A DNA stretch of 12,035 nucleotides from Thermoprotei archaeon ex4572_64 (GCA_002254895.1 NJDF01000004.1:1-12035), one strand, 5' to 3'. Counted from the stretch's first letter, positions 1-8,104 are shown. The notes: generated by a model not told the origin, from the letters alone. A program made the numbers and translations.

Positions 1-1
1 C

Positions 2-1249
2 TTAATTACCAGTGATGAAATTACATACGAAACTTGTAGTGCCTTAAAGGTTAGATGTCTCTTTCTAGGTAAGTCTAGGGATAGACTTGAAATTGAAAAA
101 TTCTTTGATGAGGAAACTATGTCTATACATCTAAAGGAGGGATCTATTCCATACGCTAAGAAGGGTAAGCCAGGAGATTGGAGACTTGTACCTGTTAGTT
201 ATGATAGATTAAGTAGAGAGTATTTGGAGAAAATTGTTAGAGAATTACTTTCAGTTGCTCTAAGAGGAGAGAGAGGTGTTATTGAGATTAAGAGAGAACA
301 CTCCATAATTATTCAATATGGTGGTTATAGAATTGTAATTACATTACCACCAGTCTCTAATGGTATTGAAATAACAGCTACTAAGCCACTAATCAAGAAG
401 AGACTTGAAGATTATAGTATTCATCCAAAAGTGCTATCTCGACTTGATGGTTATGCTGAAGGAATACTAATTGCAGGACCACCAGGTGCTGGCAAGACAA
501 CTTTTGCTCAAGCACTTGCAGAACACTTCATGAGTAGGAATAGAATTGTAAAGACTATAGAGTCTCCTAGAGATATGGTCTTACCTTCAGAAATTACACA
601 ACTTTCAAAATCATACGCAACATCTGAAGAAATACATGACATTCTATTACTATCAAGACCAGACTACACGATTTTTGACGAAATGCGTGATACTGCTGAT
701 TTTCAACTCTATGTAGATCTTAGACTTGCAGGTATTGGTATGGTTGGTGTTATTCATGCAACAACACCTATAGATGCAGTACAGCGCTTCATAGGTCGTG
801 TTGAGATTGGCATGCTACCTTCAATAATAGATACCGTCATCTTTATGAAAGATGGTGAGGTAAGTAAAGTATACTCACTAGAGATGACCGTTAAAGTACC
901 TGAAGGTCTTAGAGAGGAAGATTTAGCAAGACCAGTAGTTGTTGTTAAAGACTTCATAACTGAAGAGCCAGAATATGAAATTTACGTATTTGGTGAAGAG
1001 ACCTTTGTAGTACCGTTGAGAAAAACTATCGTTAGAGGTTTTATTGATAGAAAGATATTCTTAAAGATAATTAGAACTCTAAAGAAGTACGTACCACCAA
1101 GTGAAATTAAAGTTGAAAGTAGAGGTGAAGGATTAATAATAATTAAGATACCTGAAAACTATATGGGAGTCATCATCTCTAGAGGACTACCTAAACTTGA
1201 AACCATTAAGAGAAAGTACAATGTCGATATTAGAGTTGAACCAACATAA
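2..1249 (+). CDS. PIN-domain ATPase with C-terminal KH-like domain (PINA/COG1855 type), 5' partial
   Basis: The reading frame is open to the left edge, so this is the last 415 codons of a longer gene; the first in-frame ATG at 119 is not the true start, because the 39 codons before it continue the family sequence (end of the PIN domain, then FFDEETMSIHLKEG). Counting from that ATG, a Walker A motif GPPGAGKTT lies at residues 120-128, a Walker B-like TIFDEMR at 184-190, and a PilT/VirB11-like stretch with His213 (GVIHATTP) follows. The C-terminal ~45 residues resemble a KH fold, but its glycine loop is degenerate (GVIISRG). Archaeal homologues form ring ATPases; a Sulfolobus member, PINA, has been described as acting on Holliday junctions. 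The molecular role here is inferred. It ends 55 bases before the KaiC-like gene on the same strand, with a separate promoter between. The family call is secure; function is less so. Confidence 0.9.
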   Translation, partial: LITSDEITYETCSALKVRCLFLGKSRDRLEIEKFFDEETMSIHLKEGSIPYAKKGKPGDWRLVPVSYDRLSREYLEKIVRELLSVALRGERGVIEIKREHSIIIQYGGYRIVITLPPVSNGIEITATKPLIKKRLEDYSIHPKVLSRLDGYAEGILIAGPPGAGKTTFAQALAEHFMSRNRIVKTIESPRDMVLPSEITQLSKSYATSEEIHDILLLSRPDYTIFDEMRDTADFQLYVDLRLAGIGMVGVIHATTPIDAVQRFIGRVEIGMLPSIIDTVIFMKDGEVSKVYSLEMTVKVPEGLREEDLARPVVVVKDFITEEPEYEIYVFGEETFVVPLRKTIVRGFIDRKIFLKIIRTLKKYVPPSEIKVESRGEGLIIIKIPENYMGVIISRGLPKLETIKRKYNVDIRVEPT

Positions 1250-1264
1250 CTAATTTAGACAGAA

Positions 1265-1300
1265 TAAATATAAAGGGGGTTAAAGACACGTTACTGAGGT
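1265..1300 (+). promoter_or_regulatory. Promoter and Shine-Dalgarno site of the KaiC-like gene
   Basis: A TATA-like box AAATATAAA sits at 1265-1273. With usual archaeal spacing, transcription would begin near 1294, leaving a leader of about ten bases. GAGGT at 1296-1300, four bases before the ATG at 1305, can pair with the archaeal 16S rRNA tail and supports that start. Confidence 0.5.
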
Positions 1301-1304
1301 TTGA

Positions 1305-2303
1305 ATGTTTAATACTGGTTCAATTTTTAAGAGAAAGAAAAGTCAAAGTCAGGACTACACATATCAATACAACCAATATACATACAATCCTACACTAAAC
1401 TACACAGAGTCCATGTATTATCATCCAACACAGGATGTGATGCAATATCAGTACTACTATCAATACTATGACTATAGTGGAAGAGCATGTACAGGTATTG
1501 ACTATCTAGACCATCTATTACATGGTGGTTTCAGAAGAGGTGAAGTATATTTAATTGCTGGTGAAGCAGGTATGGGTAAGACTATCTTCGCCATACAGTT
1601 TCTAAAAGCTGGTGCTGACCGTGATGAGATAGGAATGTACATAACTGTTGATGAACCATCAGAAGACGTTAAGAAAGGTGTTAAAGAAGCTGTTGGTTGG
1701 GACTTAGATACTTATGAATCAAGTGGTAGATTAGTATTGACAGACTTTAGAACACACTTCAGAATATATTCAAGAGAGGAGAAAGTCATAATTGATCCTA
1801 GAGACTTAGCTAAACTAATTATTGAGAATGTTAAGAAGTATAATGTTAGAAGACTAGTCATTGACCCCATAGCACCACTTCTCATAACGAGTCATCAAGA
1901 TATACTATGGGTAAGAGAGTACATGAGAGAACTAATCTTCCAACTTAAAAGATTGAAAGAGGTAACTACAATCATAACTTCAGAAATACCTACAGGTGAG
2001 GAAAAGATTAGTAGATTTGGTGTTGAAGAATATCTTGCAGGTGGCGTTGTTACTCTGTCATTAACTGAAATTGAGGGAAAAATCTTCAGAATAATGTTTA
2101 TTAGAAAAATGAGGTGGACACCTATAAGACCTGTAAAGCTAGTCTTTGACATACAGACACAGCGAGGTATTGTCATAATTGATAAGCTTGAGAATTTTGT
2201 AAAGAAATTAAAGCAGGGAGCAGATATTTATGAACAACAATATCCAGAATATCAGTACTACTATCCATACCAGCAATATCAATACTATTACCATCAGTAT
2301 TAA
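1305..2303 (+). CDS. KaiC-like (RecA-fold) ATPase with tyrosine/glutamine-rich N- and C-terminal tails
   Basis: A 332-residue protein with one KaiC-type RecA domain at about residues 60-305. The domain opens with TGIDYLDHLLHGG, has Walker A GEAGMGKT at 86-93, an acidic pair D116/E117 where KaiC proteins carry the catalytic glutamates, and Walker B RRLVIDP around D187. Both ends are low-complexity: residues 17-57 hold 15 tyrosines, mixed with Gln, Asn and Thr, and the last 24 residues (309-332) hold 12 tyrosines with Gln. No membrane segment is seen. Archaeal single-domain KaiC-like proteins are ATPases, often of unknown role, some linked to recombination or to motility signalling. The tails look like flexible self-association or binding regions (inference). 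The preceding gene encodes a PIN-ATPase and the next is SRP54, 29 bases downstream. The start is supported by a Shine-Dalgarno sequence and a TATA box. Confidence 0.88.
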   Translation: MFNTGSIFKRKKSQSQDYTYQYNQYTYNPTLNYTESMYYHPTQDVMQYQYYYQYYDYSGRACTGIDYLDHLLHGGFRRGEVYLIAGEAGMGKTIFAIQFLKAGADRDEIGMYITVDEPSEDVKKGVKEAVGWDLDTYESSGRLVLTDFRTHFRIYSREEKVIIDPRDLAKLIIENVKKYNVRRLVIDPIAPLLITSHQDILWVREYMRELIFQLKRLKEVTTIITSEIPTGEEKISRFGVEEYLAGGVVTLSLTEIEGKIFRIMFIRKMRWTPIRPVKLVFDIQTQRGIVIIDKLENFVKKLKQGADIYEQQYPEYQYYYPYQQYQYYYHQY

Positions 2304-2306
2304 ATA
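2298..2306 (+). promoter_or_regulatory. TATA-like box of srp54
   Basis: TATTAAATA overlaps the stop codon of the KaiC-like gene and lies about 31 bases before the SRP54 ATG, the distance expected for a nearly leaderless archaeal transcript. No Shine-Dalgarno sequence precedes that ATG, which fits. SRP54 may therefore be transcribed on its own as well as by read-through. Confidence 0.4.
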
Positions 2307-2332
2307 CCCCTAATCAAAAATTAATTAGAAGT

Positions 2333-3697
2333 ATGAAGATACTTGTAGAATCATTCACTAAGTTGATAAGTAGAATTAAAGGTCTTAAATACATTGATGA
2401 AGAAACACTTAGAGAGTTATTAAAAGAGTTGCAGAAAATTCTTCTAAAAGCTGATGTTAGTGTACAAACTATATACACAATAACTAAAACTATTGAGGAG
2501 AAGTTCAAGAATACTAAACCACCTGAAGGTATATCGATTAAAGATTACTTAATATATCTTCTCTATCAGGAACTTATCAATGCTCTTGGAGGTGATTATG
2601 AGTTAAAAATTGAACTTCCTAAAAGACCTTACAAATTAATGCTTATAGGTGTTGAAGGTTGTGGAAAGACTACTAGCGCAGCTAAAATAGCTAAACTATA
2701 TTTAAGAAAGAAGTTTAGAGTAGGCCTAATAGAGACAGATACTCATAGGCCAGGAGCTCAAGATCAACTAAAACAACTTGCAGATAGAGTTGGAGCTCTC
2801 TTCTATGGAGATCTCAAAGTTAAGATGAGTAGCGATGAGATTTTAGTAAAAGGTTTAGAATACATGCTGAAAAGTAGAGCCGACTTAATAATCATAGATA
2901 CTGCAGGTAGACATAAGAGTGAGGAAGATTTAATGAGTGAAGTTAAGAGACTCTACGAGCTAGCACAACCTGATGAGGTTATGCTCGTAATCGACGCTAC
3001 TTCAGGTAAACAAGCAGCTACACAGGCTGAAGCCTTCATGAAGTATGTACCTATTCACAGCATATTTATCACAAAAATGGATAGTACTGCACGTGGTGGT
3101 GGAGCTTTAATGTCAGTAATTAAGACTGGTGCTAAGATTAAGTTTATAGGTATTGGTGAAGATGTTGATGAGATAGAACTATTTAATCCTAGAAGATTTG
3201 TATCAAGACTTTTAGGTATGGGTGATCTAGAGACTCTTGTTGAGAAGATTAGAAGTATTGAAGAGGAGGAGAAGCTTGTTAAAGAGATTGAAAAAGATAT
3301 TGAGGAAGGTAAGTTCACACTACTAACAGTTAAGAAACAGATTGAATCTATACTTAAACTTGGACCTCTAAGTAAATTACTGCAATTATTACCCACAAGC
3401 ATGTTTCCTAACGTAATTCTTAAGAATATTGATGAAGAGCAAGCTCAACTTACTCAGGAAAGGATGAGGAGATGGTACGTCATTCTCAACTCTATGACTC
3501 GTGAAGAACTTCTAAATCCAGATATTCTTAATGCTTCAAGAATTAGAAGAATTGCTAAAGGTTCGGGAACTAGTCCTAGAGATATTAAAGAACTACTACA
3601 GTATTATCAATTAATGAGAAGATGGATTTCAAGCTTAAAGAAATCTAGAAGGAGATTATTAAAATTCTTTGAGAAAGGATTTCCGCAAAGTATTTAA
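2333..3697 (+). CDS. srp54: Signal recognition particle 54 kDa protein (SRP54)
   Basis: This is the GTPase of the signal recognition particle, which binds signal sequences on ribosomes and SRP RNA and delivers the complex to the membrane receptor FtsY. The 454 residues show the helical N domain (about 1-95); the G domain with P-loop GVEGCGKTT at 106-114, the DTHRPGAQDQL segment at 136-146, DTAGR at 189-193 and TKMD at 247-250; and the methionine-poor M domain (about 300-454) with the SRP RNA-binding motif SRIRRIAKGSGTS at 402-414. The M domain separates it from FtsY, which lacks one. Length is normal. The second position of DTYRPA, usually Tyr, is His here, a mild variation. The C-terminus is strongly basic (KKSRRRLLK). 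It converges on the ATP synthase subunit a/I gene, with a symmetrical terminator-like element between. Confidence 0.96.
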   Translation: MKILVESFTKLISRIKGLKYIDEETLRELLKELQKILLKADVSVQTIYTITKTIEEKFKNTKPPEGISIKDYLIYLLYQELINALGGDYELKIELPKRPYKLMLIGVEGCGKTTSAAKIAKLYLRKKFRVGLIETDTHRPGAQDQLKQLADRVGALFYGDLKVKMSSDEILVKGLEYMLKSRADLIIIDTAGRHKSEEDLMSEVKRLYELAQPDEVMLVIDATSGKQAATQAEAFMKYVPIHSIFITKMDSTARGGGALMSVIKTGAKIKFIGIGEDVDEIELFNPRRFVSRLLGMGDLETLVEKIRSIEEEEKLVKEIEKDIEEGKFTLLTVKKQIESILKLGPLSKLLQLLPTSMFPNVILKNIDEEQAQLTQERMRRWYVILNSMTREELLNPDILNASRIRRIAKGSGTSPRDIKELLQYYQLMRRWISSLKKSRRRLLKFFEKGFPQSI

Positions 3698-3703
3698 ATC
3701 TTT

Positions 3704-3719
3704 TTGAAAAAATTTTCAA
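3704..3719. terminator. Inverted repeat between convergent genes, likely bidirectional terminator
   Basis: TTGAAAA, two A bases, then TTTTCAA form a 7-bp inverted repeat in the 37-base gap between the stops of srp54 (+) and the ATP synthase subunit a/I gene (-). It gives a T-run on both strands, which is how archaeal intrinsic termination usually appears. Confidence 0.45.
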
Positions 3720-3734
3720 TTTAATAATACGCAT

Positions 3735-6506
3735 TTAGGTAATGGATATTGCTATTAATGGTGAACCTATCTTGAACGGTATGAATAGTGTACCTCCAGC
3801 TCTAAAGTACTTTGTAAACATTTCATAGAAGTGCAATCTTAGGCTCTGAATGAAAGCTACAAGTCCTTCAAAGATTACAACACATATATTTCCAAGAAGT
3901 GCACATACGAAGACTGAGAAGTCTGGATATACGAAACTCAATACTGCACCTGCAATGCAGAGTGCTAAGAATCCTGATCCAAATCCTTTACCAAAAGCAC
4001 CCTTAAAGATTAGATAACCAATAATACCTCCTGGTAGTAGGCTTACAAGAAATGCCATAGGATTACCCATTAGGCACATTGTTCCCCACACGACTAGAGC
4101 TGTAAGTACTGCATGAACGATAGCTATGATTCCGAGTCTCATAAACGATATTACATTTGCTAAACCCCACACAGCGTACGTTTCCATACCTTCAATTGCA
4201 TAAACACTTACAGGTTCTTCAAGATGTAGATGTTTCGCTTTAGCATAGAAACCACACACAATAATCCATATTAGTGATATTATTGTTAAAGTGATCCATA
4301 GTCCTGCAGTCTTTAAGGGAGCACCTAGTACTGTTCCAGGTAATGGTACTAGTGGACCAGCGTTAACAATCCAGCTAGCTATGGCTTTAAGCGCGTAATC
4401 TGTTGGAATAAGTGGTACATGCTCTTCATGAGCTATGTGAATTATTTGATCTGTAAGTATTCTTAGCGGTATTAATCCTGCACATATCATTGTGAAGGAG
4501 AAGCCAATAAAGCCTATCAGATACGGTAGTCCAAAGAAGATAGCCTCATTCTTAGCTCCAAATCTAACGTCATTTATTATCTTGAAGATAAGACAGATTG
4601 CTAGAAGTGCAATACCTGCAACTAATGACCATGCAAGTGTTGACATGATACCCTTCATAGCCATTACAAATCCTCCACCCTCTAATGGATGTATTAGATG
4701 GTATAGTGATACTTCACCTTTAGCTAATGTCGCTATGGGTATTCCAAATATGTCACCAGACTCTATGAAGGTGAAGATTATAGACCAAATACCACACTGC
4801 ATAAAGATGTAACCCCACTCTGCAAATCTCTTACCATCAAAGATTGATCTTAAGATGCGGTTAGGACCTTTATACACCCATTTAGCTAATAGTAAGCCAA
4901 GTAGGAAGATCAATATTCCATGTCCTGCATCAGGAAACATCCATCCATAAAAGATGGGGAAGAGTATGAAAGTTATGGGTGTTGATGATATTTCTCCAAA
5001 CTTAGGAATACCGTACCAGTAAACTACCTTCTTAAAGACATCAATAAGTTTTGGATAAGTTTCTAGTGTTGGTGTCTTTTCCTTAGGTATCTCAGGAACA
5101 TACATGTACTTACTGAATTTTCTAACTTCAGCATGTACTGCAAGTCTTGTTAACATGTTTGCAAGAGCATTCTCAAATAACTTAGTATCTTTAGTTCTCA
5201 CTAATACACTTATAGTCACAGTGTCTGGTCCTGCCTTCTCAACATTCTCAACACCATAGATAGATACTTCATTAAATACCTTAATGAAAGCTTCAAGTTC
5301 TGTCTGAAGTTCATGCACTCTACTCTCTACACTCTTTAACTCCTTATCTATGAGACTACATGATGTTTTGATATCCTTTAAATACTCTCTAGCTATCTCA
5401 ACTACCTTACCATCTCTTGAAATTTCCTCAATCTTTAAGTCTGCTGGTGGGTTTATAATGATTACAAGCTTTACATCGTTAATGCTTTCTATATGTGTGG
5501 TTAGCTTAGCTAAATATTCCATGTTTAACTGTCCAGTAACTGCAAGTACCTTATAGTTAATACCTACAAATTCTAGTGATGGTATGTTCTTAGAATTTAG
5601 GTAGTTAAGTACTTGACTAATTAACTTGATGTTCTCGTACGTTCTCTTAGCCTCTTCAAGACTTTTCTTCAAATCGCTTAACTTTACTTGAATTTCCTTA
5701 CCTTCAGGTACTGCCTTATCGATTAATTGTCTAGATATGTTCGATATGGAGGTTCCTACCTCAATCACTGAATATATACGATCACGTACTTTGTGTAGAA
5801 AATCTGACAACTCTCTCGTTAAGGTTTCAATCTTCTCTTCAAGCTCCTTAACTTTACTTTCAATGACTTCTCTTGAAGCGTATTCTCTAGGTATAGCTGT
5901 TGGTTGTTTATTAAATACTCTATACACTGACTGTATATTTTCACTAGTCCAGTATGGATATACCACTATAGCGATAGGTTGTGCACCATTAAATATCATG
6001 ACCTCACCTTTAGCTAACCTAATAGCTTTCTCAAACTCAGAAACTTCGCCTGGTTCTAATGTTACGATGTCTATCTTTAGATGTCTAAACTCTTCAGGAA
6101 TAACTACCATACCTACTCTCTTAACGATCTCTAAATACCTGCTTAAGCTAGAGTATTCTGTCTTTAAACTTTCAAGACTTGTAGTGTATTGGGTAATTCT
6201 TTGCAGTAATTCTGTACCTTCATCAATGACATACTTCACCATCTCGTTGAAGCTACTAAATGATAAGTGTATTGTCTTTTCAGGATGAGGAATACTGTAT
6301 GCTGTTACAACTTTAGATAAGTCTCTAACAATCTCATCAACTCTCCTAATCTCATCATATACATCACTGGGAAGGTGGGGTGCAGGTATTTCTGGAGGTC
6401 TAGGTGAAAGCATGGCTAGACCTAGTTCACCAACTTTAGCTATTAAGTCGAGTGCTTGTCTTACAGGTAGTGCTACTCTATATTCAATAATCTTCTCAAG
6501 AGGCAC
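3735..6506 (-). CDS. atpI: A/V-type ATP synthase subunit a (subunit I), unusually long
   Basis: This is the membrane stator subunit that forms the proton or ion half-channels against the proteolipid ring. The first ~500 residues are soluble, with alternating coiled coils (about 90-130, 215-300, 365-405) and alpha/beta patches (about 130-205, 310-360, 415-465). The last ~420 residues are membrane-spanning, opening with the family motif ITFILFPIFYGWMFPDAGHG near 511-530. The essential channel arginine is R790 in NVISFMRLG. The C-terminal signature EGLVAFIQSLRLHFYE (880-895) is intact. At 923 residues it is well above the 620-750 I expect for the family; the excess lies in both halves, with a third alpha/beta patch and a long loop around 685-765. 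The start is GTG at 6504-6506; an in-frame stop lies five codons upstream, so no other canonical start is available. It is divergent from the subunit C gene. Confidence 0.93.
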   Translation of the reverse strand: MPLEKIIEYRVALPVRQALDLIAKVGELGLAMLSPRPPEIPAPHLPSDVYDEIRRVDEIVRDLSKVVTAYSIPHPEKTIHLSFSSFNEMVKYVIDEGTELLQRITQYTTSLESLKTEYSSLSRYLEIVKRVGMVVIPEEFRHLKIDIVTLEPGEVSEFEKAIRLAKGEVMIFNGAQPIAIVVYPYWTSENIQSVYRVFNKQPTAIPREYASREVIESKVKELEEKIETLTRELSDFLHKVRDRIYSVIEVGTSISNISRQLIDKAVPEGKEIQVKLSDLKKSLEEAKRTYENIKLISQVLNYLNSKNIPSLEFVGINYKVLAVTGQLNMEYLAKLTTHIESINDVKLVIIINPPADLKIEEISRDGKVVEIAREYLKDIKTSCSLIDKELKSVESRVHELQTELEAFIKVFNEVSIYGVENVEKAGPDTVTISVLVRTKDTKLFENALANMLTRLAVHAEVRKFSKYMYVPEIPKEKTPTLETYPKLIDVFKKVVYWYGIPKFGEISSTPITFILFPIFYGWMFPDAGHGILIFLLGLLLAKWVYKGPNRILRSIFDGKRFAEWGYIFMQCGIWSIIFTFIESGDIFGIPIATLAKGEVSLYHLIHPLEGGGFVMAMKGIMSTLAWSLVAGIALLAICLIFKIINDVRFGAKNEAIFFGLPYLIGFIGFSFTMICAGLIPLRILTDQIIHIAHEEHVPLIPTDYALKAIASWIVNAGPLVPLPGTVLGAPLKTAGLWITLTIISLIWIIVCGFYAKAKHLHLEEPVSVYAIEGMETYAVWGLANVISFMRLGIIAIVHAVLTALVVWGTMCLMGNPMAFLVSLLPGGIIGYLIFKGAFGKGFGSGFLALCIAGAVLSFVYPDFSVFVCALLGNICVVIFEGLVAFIQSLRLHFYEMFTKYFRAGGTLFIPFKIGSPLIAISIT

Positions 6507-6603
6507 GATTTTTCTAAGTACTTACAGTTTTTAACAGTTACTATGCATCAAAATATTTAGTCTTTAGTTAAACATATAAACTTGAACTTTTCTCAATACC
6601 TTC
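6507..6603. promoter_or_regulatory. Divergent promoter region of atpI (-) and atpC (+)
   Basis: The 97-base gap carries a TATA-like box on each strand. On the plus strand, CATATAAAC at about 6573-6581 lies about 27 bases before the subunit C ATG at 6604, which suggests a leaderless message. On the minus strand, CTAAATATTTT at about 6551-6561 would start transcription near 6529, giving atpI a short leader. Sharing the region could coordinate the two subunits; this is inferred. Confidence 0.45.
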
Positions 6604-7698
6604 ATGAGTAGTACTGGCGGTATACATAGCAATTACTTACTATTCTTCACACCTTTAGGTCCAAGAACGAGAGGTGTTAAAGCTAAACTACTTGGTAGAG
6701 AAAAACTTTCAGCATTAATATATGCTGAAAGTCTTGATGATGTTGTGAATATACTTAGAGATACTAGCTATAGAGCTGTCGTTGAGAAGTTTGGTAAAGA
6801 ATTCACTTCAAGTGAATTTATGAGAGAAGTTAAGACAGCAGTCATTAAGGATATTGTTGATTTAGCTCTAATGTGTCCCATAGCTACTAGAACAACACTA
6901 ATAACATATCTACTGAAGTTTGAGGTAGATAACGTCAAGACTATAGCTAAAGGATTACATGAAGGTAAGGATAGAAGAGATATAGAGAAGCTAGTTAATG
7001 TATATGTTGAGGAAGTTCTAGGTAGAAGACATGTACTAGCATACATACTTGGTGCTCGCGATCTTGAAGATCTAGGTGCAAAACTTAAAGAACTCGCACA
7101 TCCAGCAGCAGAGTTCTTTGAGCATATAATGAAGCTAATTAAGTTAAAACCAGAACTCACACTATGTGCTATCGATACATTACTAGATAGAGCTTACCTA
7201 GAACGTCTATACAATACCATAATGGGAATCTATGGTCGTGATGTAAGTATTCTTCACGTAATTAGATGTATGATAAACTACTACAATCTCAACATTCTAT
7301 TAAGAGGTAAGTTGTGGAATTTACCTTTAGAGCTAGTTAATGAGTTTGTAATTAAGGTTGGATATATTGGCACAAACTTCACAAGACTTTACGCAGAAAC
7401 ACTAACTAGAATCTTTGATGAATTATCTACAGACCCTGTTGTATCGACATTAATGTCAGTAGCTAGAGTTAGTGAAATTGAAAATGCGGTTCAGTACTTA
7501 TCATTAATTAACTTCAAAGCATTCTCAAAAATAGCTTCAGAAATTCTAGCAAGATATGGCGAGTTTGCACCAGGCGCTGCCTTAGCTATCAGTCATCTAA
7601 AAGATCTTGAGAGTGACCTAATAGTATCTATAACTAATGCCTTTATTGAAGGCATTCCTAAAGACTTAATTAGAAAGTACTTATCTGTCGTTTTGTGA
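6604..7698 (+). CDS. atpC: A/V-type ATP synthase subunit C (central stalk cap, eukaryotic d homologue)
   Basis: A 364-residue soluble, almost entirely helical protein. In archaeal ATP synthases, subunit C sits as a funnel on the proteolipid ring and links it to the rotating central stalk (D/F). The N-terminal region with Tyr11 and a following basic helix (RTRGVKAKLLGREKL, 22-36) and the LDDVVNILRDTSYRAVV stretch (44-60) follow the family pattern, as does the repeated three-lobed helical layout, including EEVLGRRHVLAYI near 135. Length matches the family. There is no membrane segment. The ATG follows a TATA-like box by about 27 bases with no Shine-Dalgarno sequence, so translation is probably leaderless. 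It lies between two ATP synthase genes on the opposite strand, so the three cannot be one transcript. The call rests on family resemblance and context. Confidence 0.85.
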   Translation: MSSTGGIHSNYLLFFTPLGPRTRGVKAKLLGREKLSALIYAESLDDVVNILRDTSYRAVVEKFGKEFTSSEFMREVKTAVIKDIVDLALMCPIATRTTLITYLLKFEVDNVKTIAKGLHEGKDRRDIEKLVNVYVEEVLGRRHVLAYILGARDLEDLGAKLKELAHPAAEFFEHIMKLIKLKPELTLCAIDTLLDRAYLERLYNTIMGIYGRDVSILHVIRCMINYYNLNILLRGKLWNLPLELVNEFVIKVGYIGTNFTRLYAETLTRIFDELSTDPVVSTLMSVARVSEIENAVQYLSLINFKAFSKIASEILARYGEFAPGAALAISHLKDLESDLIVSITNAFIEGIPKDLIRKYLSVVL

Positions 7699-7755
7699 GG
7701 AAAATTTTTCAAAAGCTTTAATTCAAAGAATTTTTATTTTAAAAAGTTCAACGTT
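7699..7755. terminator. AT-rich gap between convergent atpC and atpK, with T-runs on both strands
   Basis: The gap contains GAAAATTTTTC near 7700-7710 and TTTTTATTTT near 7731-7740 on the plus strand, which would end atpC transcription. Read on the minus strand, it gives several T-runs just after the atpK stop. I see no other feature here. Confidence 0.4.
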
Positions 7756-8010
7756 TTAAGCCATTAAGATGAATGCCATAGCGAAGCCGTAGATTGCGAT
7801 AGCTTCTGCTAGTGCAATAAATAGTAGATACATAGCGAAGAGTTCTCTTCTCTCAATCATGCCACCAACAGCTGCCGCACCTGCAAGACCAATACCAATA
7901 CCTGCACCAGCAGCTGCAAGTCCAAAAGCTAAACCTGCACCAATTCTCTTACCTGCAATCTCGAAAGCTTCAGCAGCACCAACCTCTTGAGCCTTAATTA
8001 CGCATGACAT
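7756..8010 (-). CDS. atpK: A/V-type ATP synthase proteolipid subunit (subunit K / c-ring)
   Basis: This is the small membrane protein whose ring carries ions past subunit a. From the only canonical start (ATG at 8008-8010) it has 84 residues: a glycine/alanine-rich first helix with GAGIGIGL (35-42), a polar loop GGMIERREL (49-57), and a second helix LLFIALAEAIAIYG with the ion-binding carboxylate E69. It is a single hairpin. The frame stays open upstream for 30 more codons to a TAA, and those codons read as a signal peptide (separate entry). Crenarchaeal proteolipids are often made with such a leader, so the true precursor probably starts upstream and the mature chain near QEVGAAEAF. The downstream ATG has only a weak TATA-like box (ATTATAA, near 8043) and no Shine-Dalgarno sequence. 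It is placed convergently with atpC. Confidence 0.9.
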   Translation of the reverse strand: MSCVIKAQEVGAAEAFEIAGKRIGAGLAFGLAAAGAGIGIGLAGAAAVGGMIERRELFAMYLLFIALAEAIAIYGFAMAFILMA

Positions 8011-8091
8011 TGCAAGACACGTAACGACTAGTGATAGCGTTATAATGCTTAGTAGTCTCGCATACTTAGTCTTTACTGTTTGAATTGTAAT
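8011..8091 (-). other. In-frame signal-peptide-like extension of atpK without a canonical start codon
   Basis: Translated in the atpK frame, the 27 codons just upstream of its ATG read a basic N-region (VKTKYAR), a hydrophobic core (LLSIITLSLVV) and then TCLA, joining MSCVIKAQEVG in the annotated protein. This is the shape of a secretory leader. No ATG, GTG or TTG occurs in this frame up to the TAA at 8098-8100; only ATT or CTG codons could serve. An ATG at 8061-8063 lies one base out of frame and would reach only three more codons before a stop; one extra base just after it would create a normal start for the leader. Coordinates run to the ATT at 8089-8091, an arbitrary limit. Confidence 0.6.
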
Positions 8092-8104
8092 CTGCAGTTA
8101 CTTT

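Noticed and set aside
119..121. ATG at 119 as the true start of the PIN-ATPase
   Set aside because: The frame is open to base 2 and the upstream codons continue the family sequence, so the gene enters from outside the window.
133..144. Strong Shine-Dalgarno-like AAAGGAGGGATC
   Set aside because: It lies inside the conserved HLKEGS coding motif and no suitable start follows it; this is codon content.
3055..3402. A 115-codon minus-strand open frame inside srp54
   Set aside because: The serine/leucine-rich product is what an antisense reading of AT-rich coding DNA yields, and the srp54 frame is fully conserved there.
5737..6288. A 183-codon plus-strand open frame inside atpI
   Set aside because: It is antisense to well-conserved atpI coding sequence, its product resembles no family I know, and no promoter or ribosome site supports it.
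6768..7160. A 130-codon minus-strand open frame inside atpC
   Set aside because: It is the antisense shadow of the subunit C gene, with no supporting signals.
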